Shown: piece by piece, positions 45,607-55,298 of the stretch
Layout of the letters: each line of letters opens with the position of its first letter
Position numbering within the stretch: position 1 is the first letter of the stretch
NCBI RefSeq assembly: GCF_016906305.1
Contig: NZ_JADDOL010000013.1
Location: 48,135 to 112,134 of the forward strand
DNA length: 64,000 nucleotides
Reading direction: 5' to 3'
Source: Alloalcanivorax marinus
Lineage (GTDB): Bacteria > Pseudomonadota > Gammaproteobacteria > Pseudomonadales > Alcanivoracaceae
The notes under the pieces: generated by a model
The model's input: only the letters and a program-made list of their open reading frames with translations
The model's database searches: none
Told to the model about the DNA's origin: nothing
Program-made: the position numbers and the translations under genes

Positions 45607-46831
45607 ACGGCGCCCGTCGGTGCCGGTGCTGCTGGGCACCCTGGCGGTGCTGTATTTCCTGCAGGGGCTGCCCGCCGGGCTGCTGGCCAAGGCGGTGCCT
45701 TCGCTGGCCCGGGAGGCCGGCCTGTCCCGGGAGTGGATCGGTTTGCTGGCCCTGGCCGCCTTGCCCTGGGCGCTGAAATTCCTGTGGGCCCCCTGGGTGG
45801 ACCGCCTGGGCCGGGGCCGGCCCGGCCATCGCACACGCTGGGTGCTGGCCTGCCAGGGGCTGGTGATACTGATTCTGCTGCTGCTCGCGGTGCCCGACCG
45901 GGCGCTCTGGTTCGGCGCCGGCTTCCCGCTGCTGTTGCTGCTTCTGCTGTTGCTCAATCTGGCCAGCGCCACCCAGGACGTGGCCGCCGACGGGCTGGCC
46001 GTGCGGTTGTTGAGACCGGACCTGCGCGGGCCGGGCAACAGCCTCCAGGTGCTGGGCTACAAGGCGGGCCTGATGCTCAGCGGCGGCCTGCTGTTGATCG
46101 CCACCGACTGGATCGGCTGGCGCGCCAGCCTGATCGGCCTGGCGCTACTGACCGGGCTGCTGCTGGTGCCGGTGGCTCTTTTCCCGGAGCCGGTGGAACG
46201 CGGTCCGGCGCCGCCCGCGCCCGGTGATCGGGCCTGGTGGCGCCCGTTCCGCGCGTTCTGGGCGCGCCCGGGGCTGGGACTATGGGCGGTGATTCTGATC
46301 GGCTACAAGGTGGGGGACGGCTTCGGCAGCCGCATGATCAAGCCCTTTCTGGTGGACCAGCACTGGTCCCAGGCGGCTATCGGCCGGCTCGATCTGGTGG
46401 CGTCCCTGGTGGGGCTGGCCGGCGCCGCCCTGGGCGGCCTGTGGCTGTTGCGTCTTGGGCGGCGGGCCGCCCTGATCGGCTTTGGCGCCCTGCAGGCGCT
46501 GGCGTTCCTGGGGTGGTGGGCGGCCGTGGACGCGCCGGCCTGGATCTGGCCGGTGGCCCTGTTCGAGCAGTTCGCCGACGGCCTCTCCACGGTGGCCCTG
46601 TTCGTGGTGATGATGGATTATTGCCGCCGCGACCGGGAGGGCACCGATTACACCTTGCAGGCGTCCCTGTACCTGGTGGCCACCGGCCTGTTTACCCTGG
46701 TCAGCGGTTTCAGCGCCGCCCGGTTCGGTTACGACGGGCACTTCCTGCTTGCCGCCGCCCTTGGCGGGCTGGTTATAATGGCCGCCCTTTTCTGGACCGC
46801 CCCCGGGGAAGCCGATACCCGCCATGACTGA
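45596..46831 (+). CDS. MFS transporter, AmpG-like
   Basis: A 411-residue inner-membrane protein with about twelve hydrophobic segments. The opening [25 protein letters not shown] and [20 protein letters not shown] are AmpG-like, as is [17 protein letters not shown]. AmpG imports muropeptides for cell-wall recycling. This protein is shorter than the long AmpG of enterics and no recycling gene is adjacent, so the exact substrate is open. The GTG start at 45596 overlaps the rlmM stop. The 3' end overlaps the tusA start by eight bases, giving a compact rlmM-mfs-tusA unit. Confidence 0.85.
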   Translation: MPPERRPSVPVLLGTLAVLYFLQGLPAGLLAKAVPSLAREAGLSREWIGLLALAALPWALKFLWAPWVDRLGRGRPGHRTRWVLACQGLVILILLLLAVPDRALWFGAGFPLLLLLLLLLNLASATQDVAADGLAVRLLRPDLRGPGNSLQVLGYKAGLMLSGGLLLIATDWIGWRASLIGLALLTGLLLVPVALFPEPVERGPAPPAPGDRAWWRPFRAFWARPGLGLWAVILIGYKVGDGFGSRMIKPFLVDQHWSQAAIGRLDLVASLVGLAGAALGGLWLLRLGRRAALIGFGALQALAFLGWWAAVDAPAWIWPVALFEQFADGLSTVALFVVMMDYCRRDREGTDYTLQASLYLVATGLFTLVSGFSAARFGYDGHFLLAAALGGLVIMAALFWTAPGEADTRHD

Positions 46832-47066
46832 TATTCAGCCCCACCATCACCTGGACGCCACCGGCCTGCTGTGTCCCGAGCCGGTCATGATGCTGCACGG
46901 CAAGGTGCGCGACATGGCCCCCGGCGAGGTGTTGGAAGTGCGCGCCACCGACCCCTCCACCGAGCGCGATATCCCCAAGTTCTGCCAGTTTCTCGGCCAC
47001 CGGCTGCTGGACAGCGGCCGCGACGGCGAGCTGTACCTGTACTGGATCGAGAAAAAGCTCAGTTGA
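46824..47066 (+). CDS. tusA: TusA-family sulfurtransferase
   Basis: An 80-residue sulfur carrier. The active motif is [14 protein letters not shown] with Cys17, followed by the helix [20 protein letters not shown] and the strand LYLYWIEKK. The family's CPxP motif reads CPEP here, as in other TusA proteins. TusA accepts sulfur from IscS and passes it towards tRNA 2-thiouridine or molybdopterin. ATG at 46824 lies inside the end of the MFS gene. Confidence 0.93.
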   Translation: MTDIQPHHHLDATGLLCPEPVMMLHGKVRDMAPGEVLEVRATDPSTERDIPKFCQFLGHRLLDSGRDGELYLYWIEKKLS

Positions 47067-47226
47067 TGCCCTCCCGCGGCCTTGCCGCCGCGCCGGTGGC
47101 CGGCAGGCCGGGCGCCAATTGCGTTGCCGCGGTTTTCCCTTAGGTTGATCGTTGGAGGTTCGCCGTCCGCGGGGTTTGGGGTGCGGCGGCGGGCACGGCC
47201 AATAACAACAAGACTGGGGAACGATC

Positions 47227-48186
47227 ATGCGTATCGGTATCGTCGTGGATTCCACCTGCGATCTGCCGGAAGGCTATTTCCGCGATCACAATATTCGCAT
47301 CCTGCCCATTTCCGTGCGGCTCGGCGACGAGCTGCTGGTGGACAAGCGGGACAGCACCGACACCGCCCGGTTCTACCGGGACCAGCTGGACGCCAAGGGC
47401 CGGGACGCGGAATCGATTCCGTATTCCGTGGACCAGATCCGCTCGGTGTTTCTCGACGAACTGGTGCTCGACTACGACCTGGTGTTCTGCATCACGGTGT
47501 CCGGCAAGCGCAGCCAGATTTTCGACAACGCCACCCAGGCGTCCTTCTCGATCCTCAAGGAGTATCAGAAGGTGCGCGCCGAGGCCGGCGTGCCCGGCCC
47601 CTTCTCCATGCGCGTGATCGACAGCAAGACCCTGTTCTCCGGCACCGCGGTGCTGGTCTGCGAGGCGGTGGAGCTGATCCGCAGCGGCGCCAACCGCAAC
47701 GCCATCCGCCTGAACATGGACCAGATGATCCCGCACATTTGCGGCTACATGGTGCCCGAGGACCTGGGCTATGTGCGCGACCGGGGCTTCAAGAAGGGTG
47801 AGCGCAAGCGGCTCTCGGATTCCATGCGCGGGCTGGCGCTGACCGTGGGTTCGGCGCTGTCCATGCACCCGATCATTCGCATCCACGGTGGCGAGGAGAA
47901 CCCGGCCACCGTCAACCGCAGCTACGAAAAGTCCGTGCGCCGTCTGTTCGAACACGTGGCCGCGCGCATTCGCGGCGGGCACCTGATTTCCCGCCACGTC
48001 TGCCTGAGCTATGCCGGCGACATCGAGCGGGTGCCGGCCATGCCCGGCTACGCGGATCTGAAGGTGGCGGCGGAGGAGCGCGGCGTGCGTCTGCTGATCT
48101 CCACCATGAGCCCCACCGGCGCCATCAACGTGGGCGCCGGCTGCCTGTTCGTGGCCTACGCCAGCGAGAACGATCAGTTCGAGTAG
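47227..48186 (+). CDS. DegV family (fatty-acid-binding) protein
   Basis: A 319-residue cytosolic protein of the DegV family. It begins RIGIVVDSTCDLPEGYF, has LPISVRLGDELLVDKRDS, a central VFCITVSGKRSQIFDNATQA and MRVIDSKTLFSGTA, and a second domain ending STMSPTGAINVGAGCLFVAY. Known members bind a fatty acid and some act as fatty-acid kinase B subunits (FakB), presenting acyl phosphate for phospholipid synthesis; no FakA gene is in the window. Longer than the typical ~280 because of a middle insert (HLISRHVCLSYAGDIERVPA region). ATG 47227 follows a GGGGAACG site. Its end overlaps the convergent BCCT gene by 13 bases. Confidence 0.92.
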   Translation: MRIGIVVDSTCDLPEGYFRDHNIRILPISVRLGDELLVDKRDSTDTARFYRDQLDAKGRDAESIPYSVDQIRSVFLDELVLDYDLVFCITVSGKRSQIFDNATQASFSILKEYQKVRAEAGVPGPFSMRVIDSKTLFSGTAVLVCEAVELIRSGANRNAIRLNMDQMIPHICGYMVPEDLGYVRDRGFKKGERKRLSDSMRGLALTVGSALSMHPIIRIHGGEENPATVNRSYEKSVRRLFEHVAARIRGGHLISRHVCLSYAGDIERVPAMPGYADLKVAAEERGVRLLISTMSPTGAINVGAGCLFVAYASENDQFE

Positions 48187-49712
48187 CTTTTCACCAGCAT
48201 CAGCACCAGGCTGCCGGCGGCGCCGAGCACGATCACCAGCCCCGGCAGCCCGGCCAGGTTGGCCAGCATCTTGATGCCGTCCACGCCCAGGTAGGTGGCG
48301 CTGCTCCAGCCCACCGCGCCGATCACCGCGCCCCACAGCAGCTTGATGGTAAAGGCGGTATCCATGTCCCGGGCGGTCACCGAGCGGGTGCACAGCCCGC
48401 CGATGGCGTCGGTGTTGGAGTCGGTGGCGGTGATGAATGAGATCACGCAGGCCACGATGAACAGCAGGCTGACCACGAAGCCGCCGGGCAGGTAGTCGAA
48501 CAGCTGATAGGCGATGGCCGCCAGCCCCTGGTCCTGGTAGACCTGGTACAGGGCGGCCTGATGGTGCGCGTCGAAGTACAGCGCCGAGGCGCCGAAGGTG
48601 GAGAACCACAGCACGCCGAAGGCGGACGGCAGCAGCAGGTTGACCAGAATGAACTGGCGCACCGTGTAACCCCGGGCGATCTTGCCCAGAAACAGGCAGG
48701 ACAGGGGCGCCCAGGCAAACCAGCTGGCCAGGAAGGCGGTGGTCCACCAGCCGGACCATTGGCTGCCCGTTGGCTCGTCGAGCATCAGATGGCGGCTCAG
48801 AAATTCATGGAGATAGAGGCTCAGGGATTCGCCGCCCAGGCGCGCCACGAACCCGGCCGGCCCGGCCACCAGCAGGTAGACCATCAGCGCCAGGAACAGC
48901 ACCGTATTGAGACGGGCCAGCAGCTGGATACCGCCGGCCAGACCGCTGGCCGCGGACAGCAGCGCCACCGCGACGATAAAGGCGGCGGTGAGGGCGTGGA
49001 CCCGGGAACCGGCGTCGATATCGAACAGCGCCCGCAGGCCGTCGCCGATCAGCAACAGGCCGCCGCTGAGCACCGCCGACATGCCCACCACCACCGAGAA
49101 CAGCACCAGGCCGTCCACCGCGTCCGAGGCCGGGCCGCGCAGGCGCTCGCCCAGCAGCGGCCGCAGCAGGGCATCCACCGAGAAGCCGTAGCCGTGATTA
49201 TGGAAGCCCAGGGCGAAGGTCAGCGCCGCCACCGTGTAGATCGCATAGGGCACCAGGGTCCAATGCACGAACACCGTGGACAGGGCGAAGCGCTGGGCCG
49301 CCTCGCCGCCGGCGGCGAGGCCGGTGAAGGGCGGCGGTTCGTGAAAGTGCACCACCGGTTCCGCCACCGCCCAGAACAGAATGCCCATGGCGATCACCGT
49401 GGTCAGCGACACCGAGAACCAGCGGAACGGGGAATAGATCGGTTGCGCGCCGGCGCCGCCCAGGCGGGTGGCGCCCAGCGGCGACACGAACACCAGCACG
49501 CACAGCACCAGCAGGCCCAGGGCGGCGTACAGGAACACCGGCGACAGGGTGTCGATCAGCAGCCGGTTCAGGGAGGTGGTGAGGGCGACGAAGCGCGCCT
49601 GGTCCACGGCGATCAGCGCCAGCGCCGCCACCATCGCCAGCAACGCCGGCCAGAAGGCGATCGGCTTGAGCTGGAATCGGGCCAGCCAGGCGGCGGCGGA
49701 GGCGCGGGCCAC
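48174..49712 (-). CDS. BCCT-family betaine/carnitine/choline-type transporter
   Basis: A 512-residue inner-membrane transporter with about twelve helices. BCCT hallmarks: MGILFWAVAEPVVHFHEPP, TVFVHWTLVPYAIYTVAAL, LGFHNHGYGFSVDALLRPLLG, WSGWWTTAFLASWFAWAPLSCLFLGKIARG and a late FITATDSNTDAIG. The characteristic tryptophans of the substrate box are present (SWFAWAP). Substrate is not predictable; choline or betaine are usual, but the gene sits directly downstream of aguA-aguB (14-base gap), so a polyamine or agmatine-related substrate is possible (inference). The start is GTG 49712; the 3' end overlaps the convergent degV gene. Confidence 0.93.
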   Translation of the reverse strand: MARASAAAWLARFQLKPIAFWPALLAMVAALALIAVDQARFVALTTSLNRLLIDTLSPVFLYAALGLLVLCVLVFVSPLGATRLGGAGAQPIYSPFRWFSVSLTTVIAMGILFWAVAEPVVHFHEPPPFTGLAAGGEAAQRFALSTVFVHWTLVPYAIYTVAALTFALGFHNHGYGFSVDALLRPLLGERLRGPASDAVDGLVLFSVVVGMSAVLSGGLLLIGDGLRALFDIDAGSRVHALTAAFIVAVALLSAASGLAGGIQLLARLNTVLFLALMVYLLVAGPAGFVARLGGESLSLYLHEFLSRHLMLDEPTGSQWSGWWTTAFLASWFAWAPLSCLFLGKIARGYTVRQFILVNLLLPSAFGVLWFSTFGASALYFDAHHQAALYQVYQDQGLAAIAYQLFDYLPGGFVVSLLFIVACVISFITATDSNTDAIGGLCTRSVTARDMDTAFTIKLLWGAVIGAVGWSSATYLGVDGIKMLANLAGLPGLVIVLGAAGSLVLMLVKSYSN

Positions 49713-49725
49713 GGGCGGCGCGCCG

Positions 49726-50619
49726 TCAGTCCCGGAAGCGCTTGGTCAGATCGCCATAGGCGTCGATGCGGCGGTCGCGCAGGTACGGCCAGATGCGTCG
49801 CACTGCCTCGCTGCGACCGGTGTCGATGTCGGCCAGCAAGACCTGCTCGCCGTCCTCGCCGGCGCGCGCCAGGAACTCGCCCTGGGGCCCGCACACGAAG
49901 CTGTTGCCCCAGAACTGGATGCCGCCGTCGCCGTCCGGCGCCGCCTCGAAGCCGGTGCGGTTGGCCACCAGCACCGGCAGGCCGTTGGCCACCGCGTGGG
50001 CGCGCTGCACGGTGATCCAGGCGTCCAGTTGGCGGGCCTGCTCCTCGGGATCGTCGGTGCGGTCCCAGCCGATGGCGGTGGGGTAGAGCAGCAGGTCGGC
50101 GTCGGCCAGGGCCATCAGGCGGGCCGCTTCCGGGTACCACTGGTCCCAGCACACCAGCACGCCGAGCTTGCCGACGCTGGTGCGGATCGGGGTAAAGCCG
50201 GACTGGCCGGTGTTGAAGGTGGCGTCCCCGGGGGTGAAGTAGAACTTCTCGTAGAAGCCCGGATCGTCGGGGATGTGCATCTTGCGGTACAGGCCCACCA
50301 GATTGCCGTCCCGCTCCAGCACCACCGCGGTGTTGTGGTACAGGCCGGTGGCGCGCTTCTCGAACAGGCTGGCGACCAGCACGATGTTCAGCTCCCGGGC
50401 CAGGGCGCCCAGGGCGTCGGTGCTGGGCCCGGGAATGGTTTCGGCCAGATCGAACACCGAGGTGTCCTCGGTCTGGCAGAAGTACAGGCTGCGGTGCAGC
50501 TCCTGGAGCATTACCAGTTCCGCGCCGGCGGCGGCCGCCTCGCGGATTTTGTCCATGGAACGGTTCAGGTTGGCGGCCGGATCGGCGCCATTTTGCTGCT
50601 GAACGACGGCAACGCGCAT
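49726..50619 (-). CDS. aguB: N-carbamoylputrescine amidase
   Basis: A 297-residue nitrilase-superfamily amidase converting N-carbamoylputrescine to putrescine, CO2 and ammonia. Catalytic triad: Glu40 in VMLQELHRSLYFCQ, Lys113 in YRKMHIPDDPGFYEK, Cys157 in LVCWDQWYPEAARLMAL. LHRSLYFCQTED and IPDDPGFYEKFYF are family-specific. It is a superfamily relative of the nitrilase NitC at 17009-18043. It lies 32 bases downstream of aguA on the same strand, so the agmatine route to putrescine is encoded as a unit. Confidence 0.97.
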   Translation of the reverse strand: MRVAVVQQQNGADPAANLNRSMDKIREAAAAGAELVMLQELHRSLYFCQTEDTSVFDLAETIPGPSTDALGALARELNIVLVASLFEKRATGLYHNTAVVLERDGNLVGLYRKMHIPDDPGFYEKFYFTPGDATFNTGQSGFTPIRTSVGKLGVLVCWDQWYPEAARLMALADADLLLYPTAIGWDRTDDPEEQARQLDAWITVQRAHAVANGLPVLVANRTGFEAAPDGDGGIQFWGNSFVCGPQGEFLARAGEDGEQVLLADIDTGRSEAVRRIWPYLRDRRIDAYGDLTKRFRD

Positions 50620-50651
50620 GGGCGGTCGGCTCCTTTAATGCGGGGGCGGGT

Positions 50652-51653
50652 TTACAGAATGCCTTGCGGCAGTTGCATGGTCACGCAGTGCAGACTGCCG
50701 CCTTGTTCGATCAGCGGTCGGCAGGGAATGCCCTGCACGGTGCGCGGGCCGGCCACCGCCGCCAGGGCGTCCAGGGCCGCCCGGTCGGTGGCGCAGCCGT
50801 ACACCGGCACCAGAATCTTGTCATTGGTGATCAGGAAGTTGGCGTAGGTGGCCGGCAGCCGTTCGCCCTCGGCGTTGTATTGCGGCACCGCCATGGGCAG
50901 GCGCACCAGGCGCAGGTCGTGGGCCGAGGCCAGCGCTTCCAGTTCGCCGGCCATGGCCGCCAGTTCGGCGTGGTGCGGGTCGGCCGGGTCGTCGCAGCCC
51001 ACGTAGGCCACGGTGGTGGGGTCGACGAAGCGCGCCAGGGTGTCCACGTGGGCGTCGGTGTCGTCGCCTTCCAGCTCGCCGTGGTCCAGCCACCAGATGC
51101 GCGTCACGCCCAGCGTCTCGCGCAATTGGCTTTCCAATTCCGCTTCGTTGAGCAGCGGGTTGCGGTTGGGATTGCGCAGGCAGGCCCGGGTGGTGAGCAG
51201 GGTGCCCCGGCCGTCGGTGTCGATGGCGCCGCCTTCCAGCACCAGGTCCACCGACTCGCGGGGGGCGCGCCAGGGCAGGGCGGCGTTGACCGCGTCGTCC
51301 CGTTGGGCGGCGAATTTGTGGCCCCAGCCGGTGAAGCGGAAATCCAGCAGCGTCAGCACGCCGTCCCGTTCCACGCTGATCGGCCCGAAATCCCGAGCCC
51401 AGGTGTCGTCGAAATCGACCTGCTCGATGCGCAGCCGGGTCAGGTCGGCGCCGGCGTTCTTCAGGGCGCGCCGGGCCTGGTCGGCGCTGTCCCCGTTACG
51501 GCACAGCAGCAGCACCGCCTCATGGTCGAGCACGGCGGTGATCAGGGCGGTGTAGGTGGCGTGGGCGGCGTCCAGCTGGCCGGCCCAGTCGGTGTCGGCG
51601 TCCGGCCAGGCCAGCAGTACGCCCCACTGGGGCTGCCATTCGGGCAATAACAT
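50652..51653 (-). CDS. aguA: Agmatine deiminase
   Basis: A 333-residue guanidine deiminase making N-carbamoylputrescine and ammonia from agmatine. Landmarks: LLAWPDADTDW near the N terminus, DTWARDFGPISV, LEGGAIDTDGRGTLLTT, HGELEGDDTDAHVDTLARFV and YANFLITND. The catalytic Cys323 is in EQGGSLHCVTMQLPQ near the C terminus. Length is slightly shorter than the typical ~365 but all catalytic regions are present. It is the first gene of the aguA-aguB-BCCT unit; the ATG at 51653 follows a short gap from the divergent region near 51755. Confidence 0.96.
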   Translation of the reverse strand: MLLPEWQPQWGVLLAWPDADTDWAGQLDAAHATYTALITAVLDHEAVLLLCRNGDSADQARRALKNAGADLTRLRIEQVDFDDTWARDFGPISVERDGVLTLLDFRFTGWGHKFAAQRDDAVNAALPWRAPRESVDLVLEGGAIDTDGRGTLLTTRACLRNPNRNPLLNEAELESQLRETLGVTRIWWLDHGELEGDDTDAHVDTLARFVDPTTVAYVGCDDPADPHHAELAAMAGELEALASAHDLRLVRLPMAVPQYNAEGERLPATYANFLITNDKILVPVYGCATDRAALDALAAVAGPRTVQGIPCRPLIEQGGSLHCVTMQLPQGIL

Positions 51654-51754
51654 GGGTCCACTCGTTCGAGGATAAACGGCGGGATTGTCTGCCCGGTGCC
51701 GGGCAGCGTCAATAGCGTGCCCGGCGGGTGGCCCGATGGCGGCGGAGCGGGTGG

Positions 51755-52438
51755 TCAGTCGGCGTCGGCGCGCAGGGAGCGGCGCACCGGCGGTGCCTCG
51801 GCGCGGGGCTCGTCCTCGCCCTGGTCGGTGCCGCGGTCGTTATCGCCCTGATCCTCGTCCTCATCGATGACGATGCGGCCGGAGACCGGATCGAAGCGGA
51901 AGCGGCCGTCCTTGCCTTCGTCGTCCTTTCGTTGTTCCGGCTCTTCCCGGCGGTCTTCCCGACCTTCCCGGTCCTCGGCCCGGGCCCGCACCGCGGTACT
52001 GCCGGGGGCGGTGTGGGACTCGTCGGTTTCCTCCCCATCGTCGTCATCCCGGGACGAGGAGCCGGCATCGCTGTCCGCGTCTTCATTGCGCATGCTGGAA
52101 CGGGTCTCGATCTGCGCCTCCTCGTCCTCCACGTCCGGCGGCAGCGGGTGGCCGGCCTGGCGCTCCCGCTCGGTGGTGCCTGGGTGCCCGTCGTCGTCGG
52201 CGGACTCGCGCACGCTGTGCAGCACCGTATCGTTCTCGAAATAGACCGTGAAACCGGGATAGTACCAGCGGCTGATCGGGGGCTGGCCCACCGGATCGCG
52301 GCGGCGCTCCGGCTCGCCGTAGTGCTCGCGCACCTGGGCCTTGCTCATGCCACGGGTGGGACCGTCCTGGTCATTGGCCAGGGCCGGAAACGGATACAGG
52401 AGCAGCGTGGCCAGCAACGCGGCAAGAGCGGTCTTCAT
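51755..52438 (-). CDS. Exported protein with SmpA-like motif and acidic tail
   Basis: A 227-residue exported protein. Signal peptide MKTALAALLATLLLYPFPALA. The N-terminal domain (~22-75) has TRGMSKAQVREHYGEPERRR, then GQPPISRWYYPGFTVYFEND, a short SmpA/BamE-like fold module common in gammaproteobacterial proteins. From ~80 to 227 it is low complexity, dominated by Asp, Glu and Arg (SSSRDDDDGEETDES; REEPEQRKDDEGKDG). It is probably disordered, with one small ordered island RFRFDPVSGRIVIDEDED. ATG 52438 is preferred to an upstream start at 52480. No known function; a charged periplasmic linker or chaperone-like role is speculation. Confidence 0.75.
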   Translation of the reverse strand: MKTALAALLATLLLYPFPALANDQDGPTRGMSKAQVREHYGEPERRRDPVGQPPISRWYYPGFTVYFENDTVLHSVRESADDDGHPGTTERERQAGHPLPPDVEDEEAQIETRSSMRNEDADSDAGSSSRDDDDGEETDESHTAPGSTAVRARAEDREGREDRREEPEQRKDDEGKDGRFRFDPVSGRIVIDEDEDQGDNDRGTDQGEDEPRAEAPPVRRSLRADAD

Positions 52439-52633
52439 GGTGGTTGTCCCCCAGTCATTGGTCGTCCTGACCGTAAGCATCCACAGTCTGAACCTTTGTT
52501 CAAGTATTACGGTCGTAGGACAGCCCTGAAATTTAATAGGAGAGCACCGGATCGTCGCGGATGCCGGTCACACCCTCGCTCCCGGGCGTCGGTGTCTGGC
52601 GTCGCCGGACGGTTTAGTGCTTAAATGCGCGCC

Positions 52634-53869
52634 ATGTTTCGACCCTTTGCCCTGTTCGTGGGCCTGCGCTATACCGGCGCCCGCGCCCGTAACAGTTTTA
52701 TCTCCGTGATCACCCTGATCTCCGCGCTCGGGCTGATGCTCGGTGTCGCCGTGCTGATCACCGTTTTGTCGGTGATGAACGGCTTCGACCGGGAATTGCA
52801 GACGCGCATCCTGGGGATGGTCACCCATTTGTCCATTCACGGCCGTGAGCCGGTGGAGGACTGGCAGGCCCTGGCCGATCAGGTGCGCGGCTATCCCGGC
52901 GTGGAAGCGGCGGCGCCCTTCGTGCAGCTGGAAGGCATGCTCACCCATAAAGGCAACGTGGCCGGGGCCCTGATCAACGGGGTGGACCCGGAGGCGGAGC
53001 AGCGCGTCTCGATCGTCGGCGAGATGATGTGGGAGGGGGATTTCAACGCCCTTCACCCCGGCGACTTCGGTGTGGTGCTGGGCTACGGCCTGGCGCGCAA
53101 GCTGAATGCGGAGGTGGGCGACAAGATCACCCTGGTGCTGCCCGAGGCCAGCGTGTCCCCGGCCGGGGTGATGCCCCGTTTCAAACGCTTCCAGGTGGTG
53201 GGCGTGTTCCGCGCCCGCGCCGAGGTGGACGGCCTGTACGCCTACGTGTCCAGCGAGGACGCGGCGGTGCTGCACCGCCGGCCCGGCACCGTGCAGGGCA
53301 TCCATCTGCGCCTCAGCGACCTGTTCGCGGCGCCGGAGGTGGGCTGGCAATTGCAGCAGGCCCTGGGCCGCGATTACTACACCACCGACTGGACCCGCAC
53401 CCACGGCAACCTGTTCCAGGCGATCCGCATGGAAAAGAGCATGATGACGTTGCTGCTCAGCTTTATCGTCGCGGTGGCCGCCTTCAATATTATTTCCAGC
53501 CAGGTGATGCTGGTCACCGAGAAGCGCGGCAACATCGCGGTGTTGCGCACCCTGGGTGCGTCGCCGGGCACCATCATGCGCATCTTCATGGTTCAGGGCG
53601 CGGTGATCGGTCTGGCCGGCACCTTCCTGGGCACCGTGCTCGGCGTGCTGCTGGCCAACAACGTCAGTGACCTGGCGGCCTGGATCGAGAAGACCTTCAA
53701 CACGCGGCTGTTCGATGCCTATTTCGTGAACTACCTGCCGTCGCAGCTGGAGTGGAGCGATGTGGGCGCCATCGTCGCCATCGCCATGGTGATTACCTTC
53801 GCCGCCACCCTCTATCCGTCCTGGCGGGCCAGCCGCGTGCAACCGGCGGAGGCGCTGCGCTATGAATGA
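52634..53869 (+). CDS. lolC: Lipoprotein-releasing ABC transporter permease LolC/E family
   Basis: A 411-residue inner-membrane protein. It extracts lipoproteins from the inner membrane and passes them to LolA with Lol[18 protein letters not shown] matches the LolC N terminus, followed by a membrane segment [20 protein letters not shown], a large periplasmic domain, and a FtsX-type segment [20 protein letters not shown] with a conserved [14 protein letters not shown] loop near the C terminus. The ATG at 52634 is chosen over 52625 by alignment with LolC proteins. lolD starts eight bases inside this gene. No second permease (lolE) follows, so it may act as a homodimer of LolF type (inference). 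Confidence 0.9.
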   Translation: MFRPFALFVGLRYTGARARNSFISVITLISALGLMLGVAVLITVLSVMNGFDRELQTRILGMVTHLSIHGREPVEDWQALADQVRGYPGVEAAAPFVQLEGMLTHKGNVAGALINGVDPEAEQRVSIVGEMMWEGDFNALHPGDFGVVLGYGLARKLNAEVGDKITLVLPEASVSPAGVMPRFKRFQVVGVFRARAEVDGLYAYVSSEDAAVLHRRPGTVQGIHLRLSDLFAAPEVGWQLQQALGRDYYTTDWTRTHGNLFQAIRMEKSMMTLLLSFIVAVAAFNIISSQVMLVTEKRGNIAVLRTLGASPGTIMRIFMVQGAVIGLAGTFLGTVLGVLLANNVSDLAAWIEKTFNTRLFDAYFVNYLPSQLEWSDVGAIVAIAMVITFAATLYPSWRASRVQPAEALRYE

Positions 53870-54554
53870 CATCGCCCGCGACGCGGTGCTGGCCGCCGAA
53901 GGCCTGATCAAACGCTACCCGGAAGGGCGTGGCGAGCTGGAAGTGCTGAGCGGCGTGAACCTGACCGTGCGGCGTGGCGACACCGCCGCCATCGTCGGCG
54001 CCTCCGGCTCGGGCAAATCCACCCTGCTGAACCTGCTGGGTGGCCTGGATGCCCCCACCGAAGGGCGCGTGGCCATCGGCGGGCAACCGCTGGCGGGCCT
54101 CGGCGACCGGGCCCTGGGCAGCATTCGCAACCGCTACCTGGGCTTCGTCTACCAGTTCCACCACCTGTTGCCGGAGTTCACCGCCCTGGAGAACGTGGCC
54201 ATGCCGCTGTTGATCCGCGGGCTGCGCCCGGCGGAGGCCCGCGAACGCGCCGCCACGCTGCTGGATCAGGTCGGGCTGGCCGCCCGGGAAACCCACAAGC
54301 CCGCCATGCTCAGTGGCGGCGAGCGTCAGCGGGTGGCCATTGCCCGCGCCCTGGTCACCGACCCGGCCCTGGTGCTGGCGGATGAGCCCACCGGCAACCT
54401 GGACGAGCGCACCGCCGATCAGGTCCAGGAACTGATGCTCGACCTCAACCAGCGGCTCGGCACCGCCTTGCTGATCGTCACCCACGATCACCGCATCGCC
54501 GGTCGCTGTCAGACCCGCCACGAGCTGCACGAAGGGCTGCTGCGCAGCCTGTAA
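53862..54554 (+). CDS. lolD: Lipoprotein-releasing ABC transporter ATP-binding protein
   Basis: A 230-residue ABC ATPase. Walker [20 protein letters not shown]-loop [20 protein letters not shown] (the family's characteristic [12 protein letters not shown]), signature [20 protein letters not shown], Walker [13 protein letters not shown], switch His in VTHDHRIA. It powers lipoprotein release with the permease encoded just upstream. ATG 53862 overlaps lolC. About 100 bases separate it from the convergent DUF2062 gene. Confidence 0.96.
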   Translation: MNDIARDAVLAAEGLIKRYPEGRGELEVLSGVNLTVRRGDTAAIVGASGSGKSTLLNLLGGLDAPTEGRVAIGGQPLAGLGDRALGSIRNRYLGFVYQFHHLLPEFTALENVAMPLLIRGLRPAEARERAATLLDQVGLAARETHKPAMLSGGERQRVAIARALVTDPALVLADEPTGNLDERTADQVQELMLDLNQRLGTALLIVTHDHRIAGRCQTRHELHEGLLRSL

Positions 54555-54652
54555 GCCTGAACCTACACGCTTTTCATCGATGGCTGACGGTATTCGTGGC
54601 CCGTGGCTGACGGCGCCGCGCCACGGCCACGGTTACGCTGATCGGGAAAGGG

Positions 54653-55174
54653 TCAGGAGCGGTGGCTGGGGTCGTCCCGGCGGCGGCGGGCGCGCAGGTT
54701 CCAGCTGCGCACCACCGCCAGCCGCCAGGACAGCTTCACCGCCAGATAGGCGGCCAGCCCGGCCAGGGAAGCGCAAAGCAACGACCCCACCCACAGCGGC
54801 ACCAATTGCTCCACGAACCAGGCCACGTTGATGCCGTGGGGCGGGCTGGGTTCCATGCCCAGCAGCCAGGCGCCGATCCGGTAGGTGAAATAGAAGATCG
54901 GCACGTAGGTGACCGGATTGGAAATCCACACCAGCACCACGGACAGCGGCAGGTTGCAGTGGAAACGCACCGCCAGCAGGGCGGCCAGACCCATTTGCAG
55001 GGGGATCGGCAACAGCCCGGTGAAGATGCCGATAAAGGCGGCCCCGGCCAGGGAGTGGCGGTTGATATGCCAGAGGTTGGGGTCCGACAACACCTCGCCC
55101 AGAAAGCTCAGGGATTTGTGACCCTTGAGGCGCTCGGGGGAGGGCAAATATTTTCGGAATAACCGTTTCGGCAT
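54653..55174 (-). CDS. DUF2062 membrane protein
   Basis: A 173-residue inner-membrane protein. It starts MPKRLFRKYLPSPERLKGHK and continues LSFLGEVLSDPNLWHINRHS (residues 22-41), strongly conserved in DUF2062 proteins. Hydrophobic segments follow at ~42-68, ~76-100 and ~125-148 (AAFIGIFTGLLPIPLQMG; VVLVWISNPVTYVPIFYF). The C terminus is very basic (RRRRDDP). The family is widespread and poorly characterised. Gammaproteobacteria keep it next to comEC and lolCD as here. The start at 55174 is chosen because it begins with the conserved MPKR; a frame to 55462 upstream lies within comEC. Confidence 0.93.
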   Translation of the reverse strand: MPKRLFRKYLPSPERLKGHKSLSFLGEVLSDPNLWHINRHSLAGAAFIGIFTGLLPIPLQMGLAALLAVRFHCNLPLSVVLVWISNPVTYVPIFYFTYRIGAWLLGMEPSPPHGINVAWFVEQLVPLWVGSLLCASLAGLAAYLAVKLSWRLAVVRSWNLRARRRRDDPSHRS

Positions 55175-55298
55175 GGGCGACTGCTTTCCCGGCGGCGGGG
55201 GATCCGTACGAGGGTTCCGGTTGCGGGCGCTATTATGCCGATCCTGAGCGGCGGCGCCTACACCTTGAAGGGACAGGGTGCCTTGAGGGAGCGCAAGG

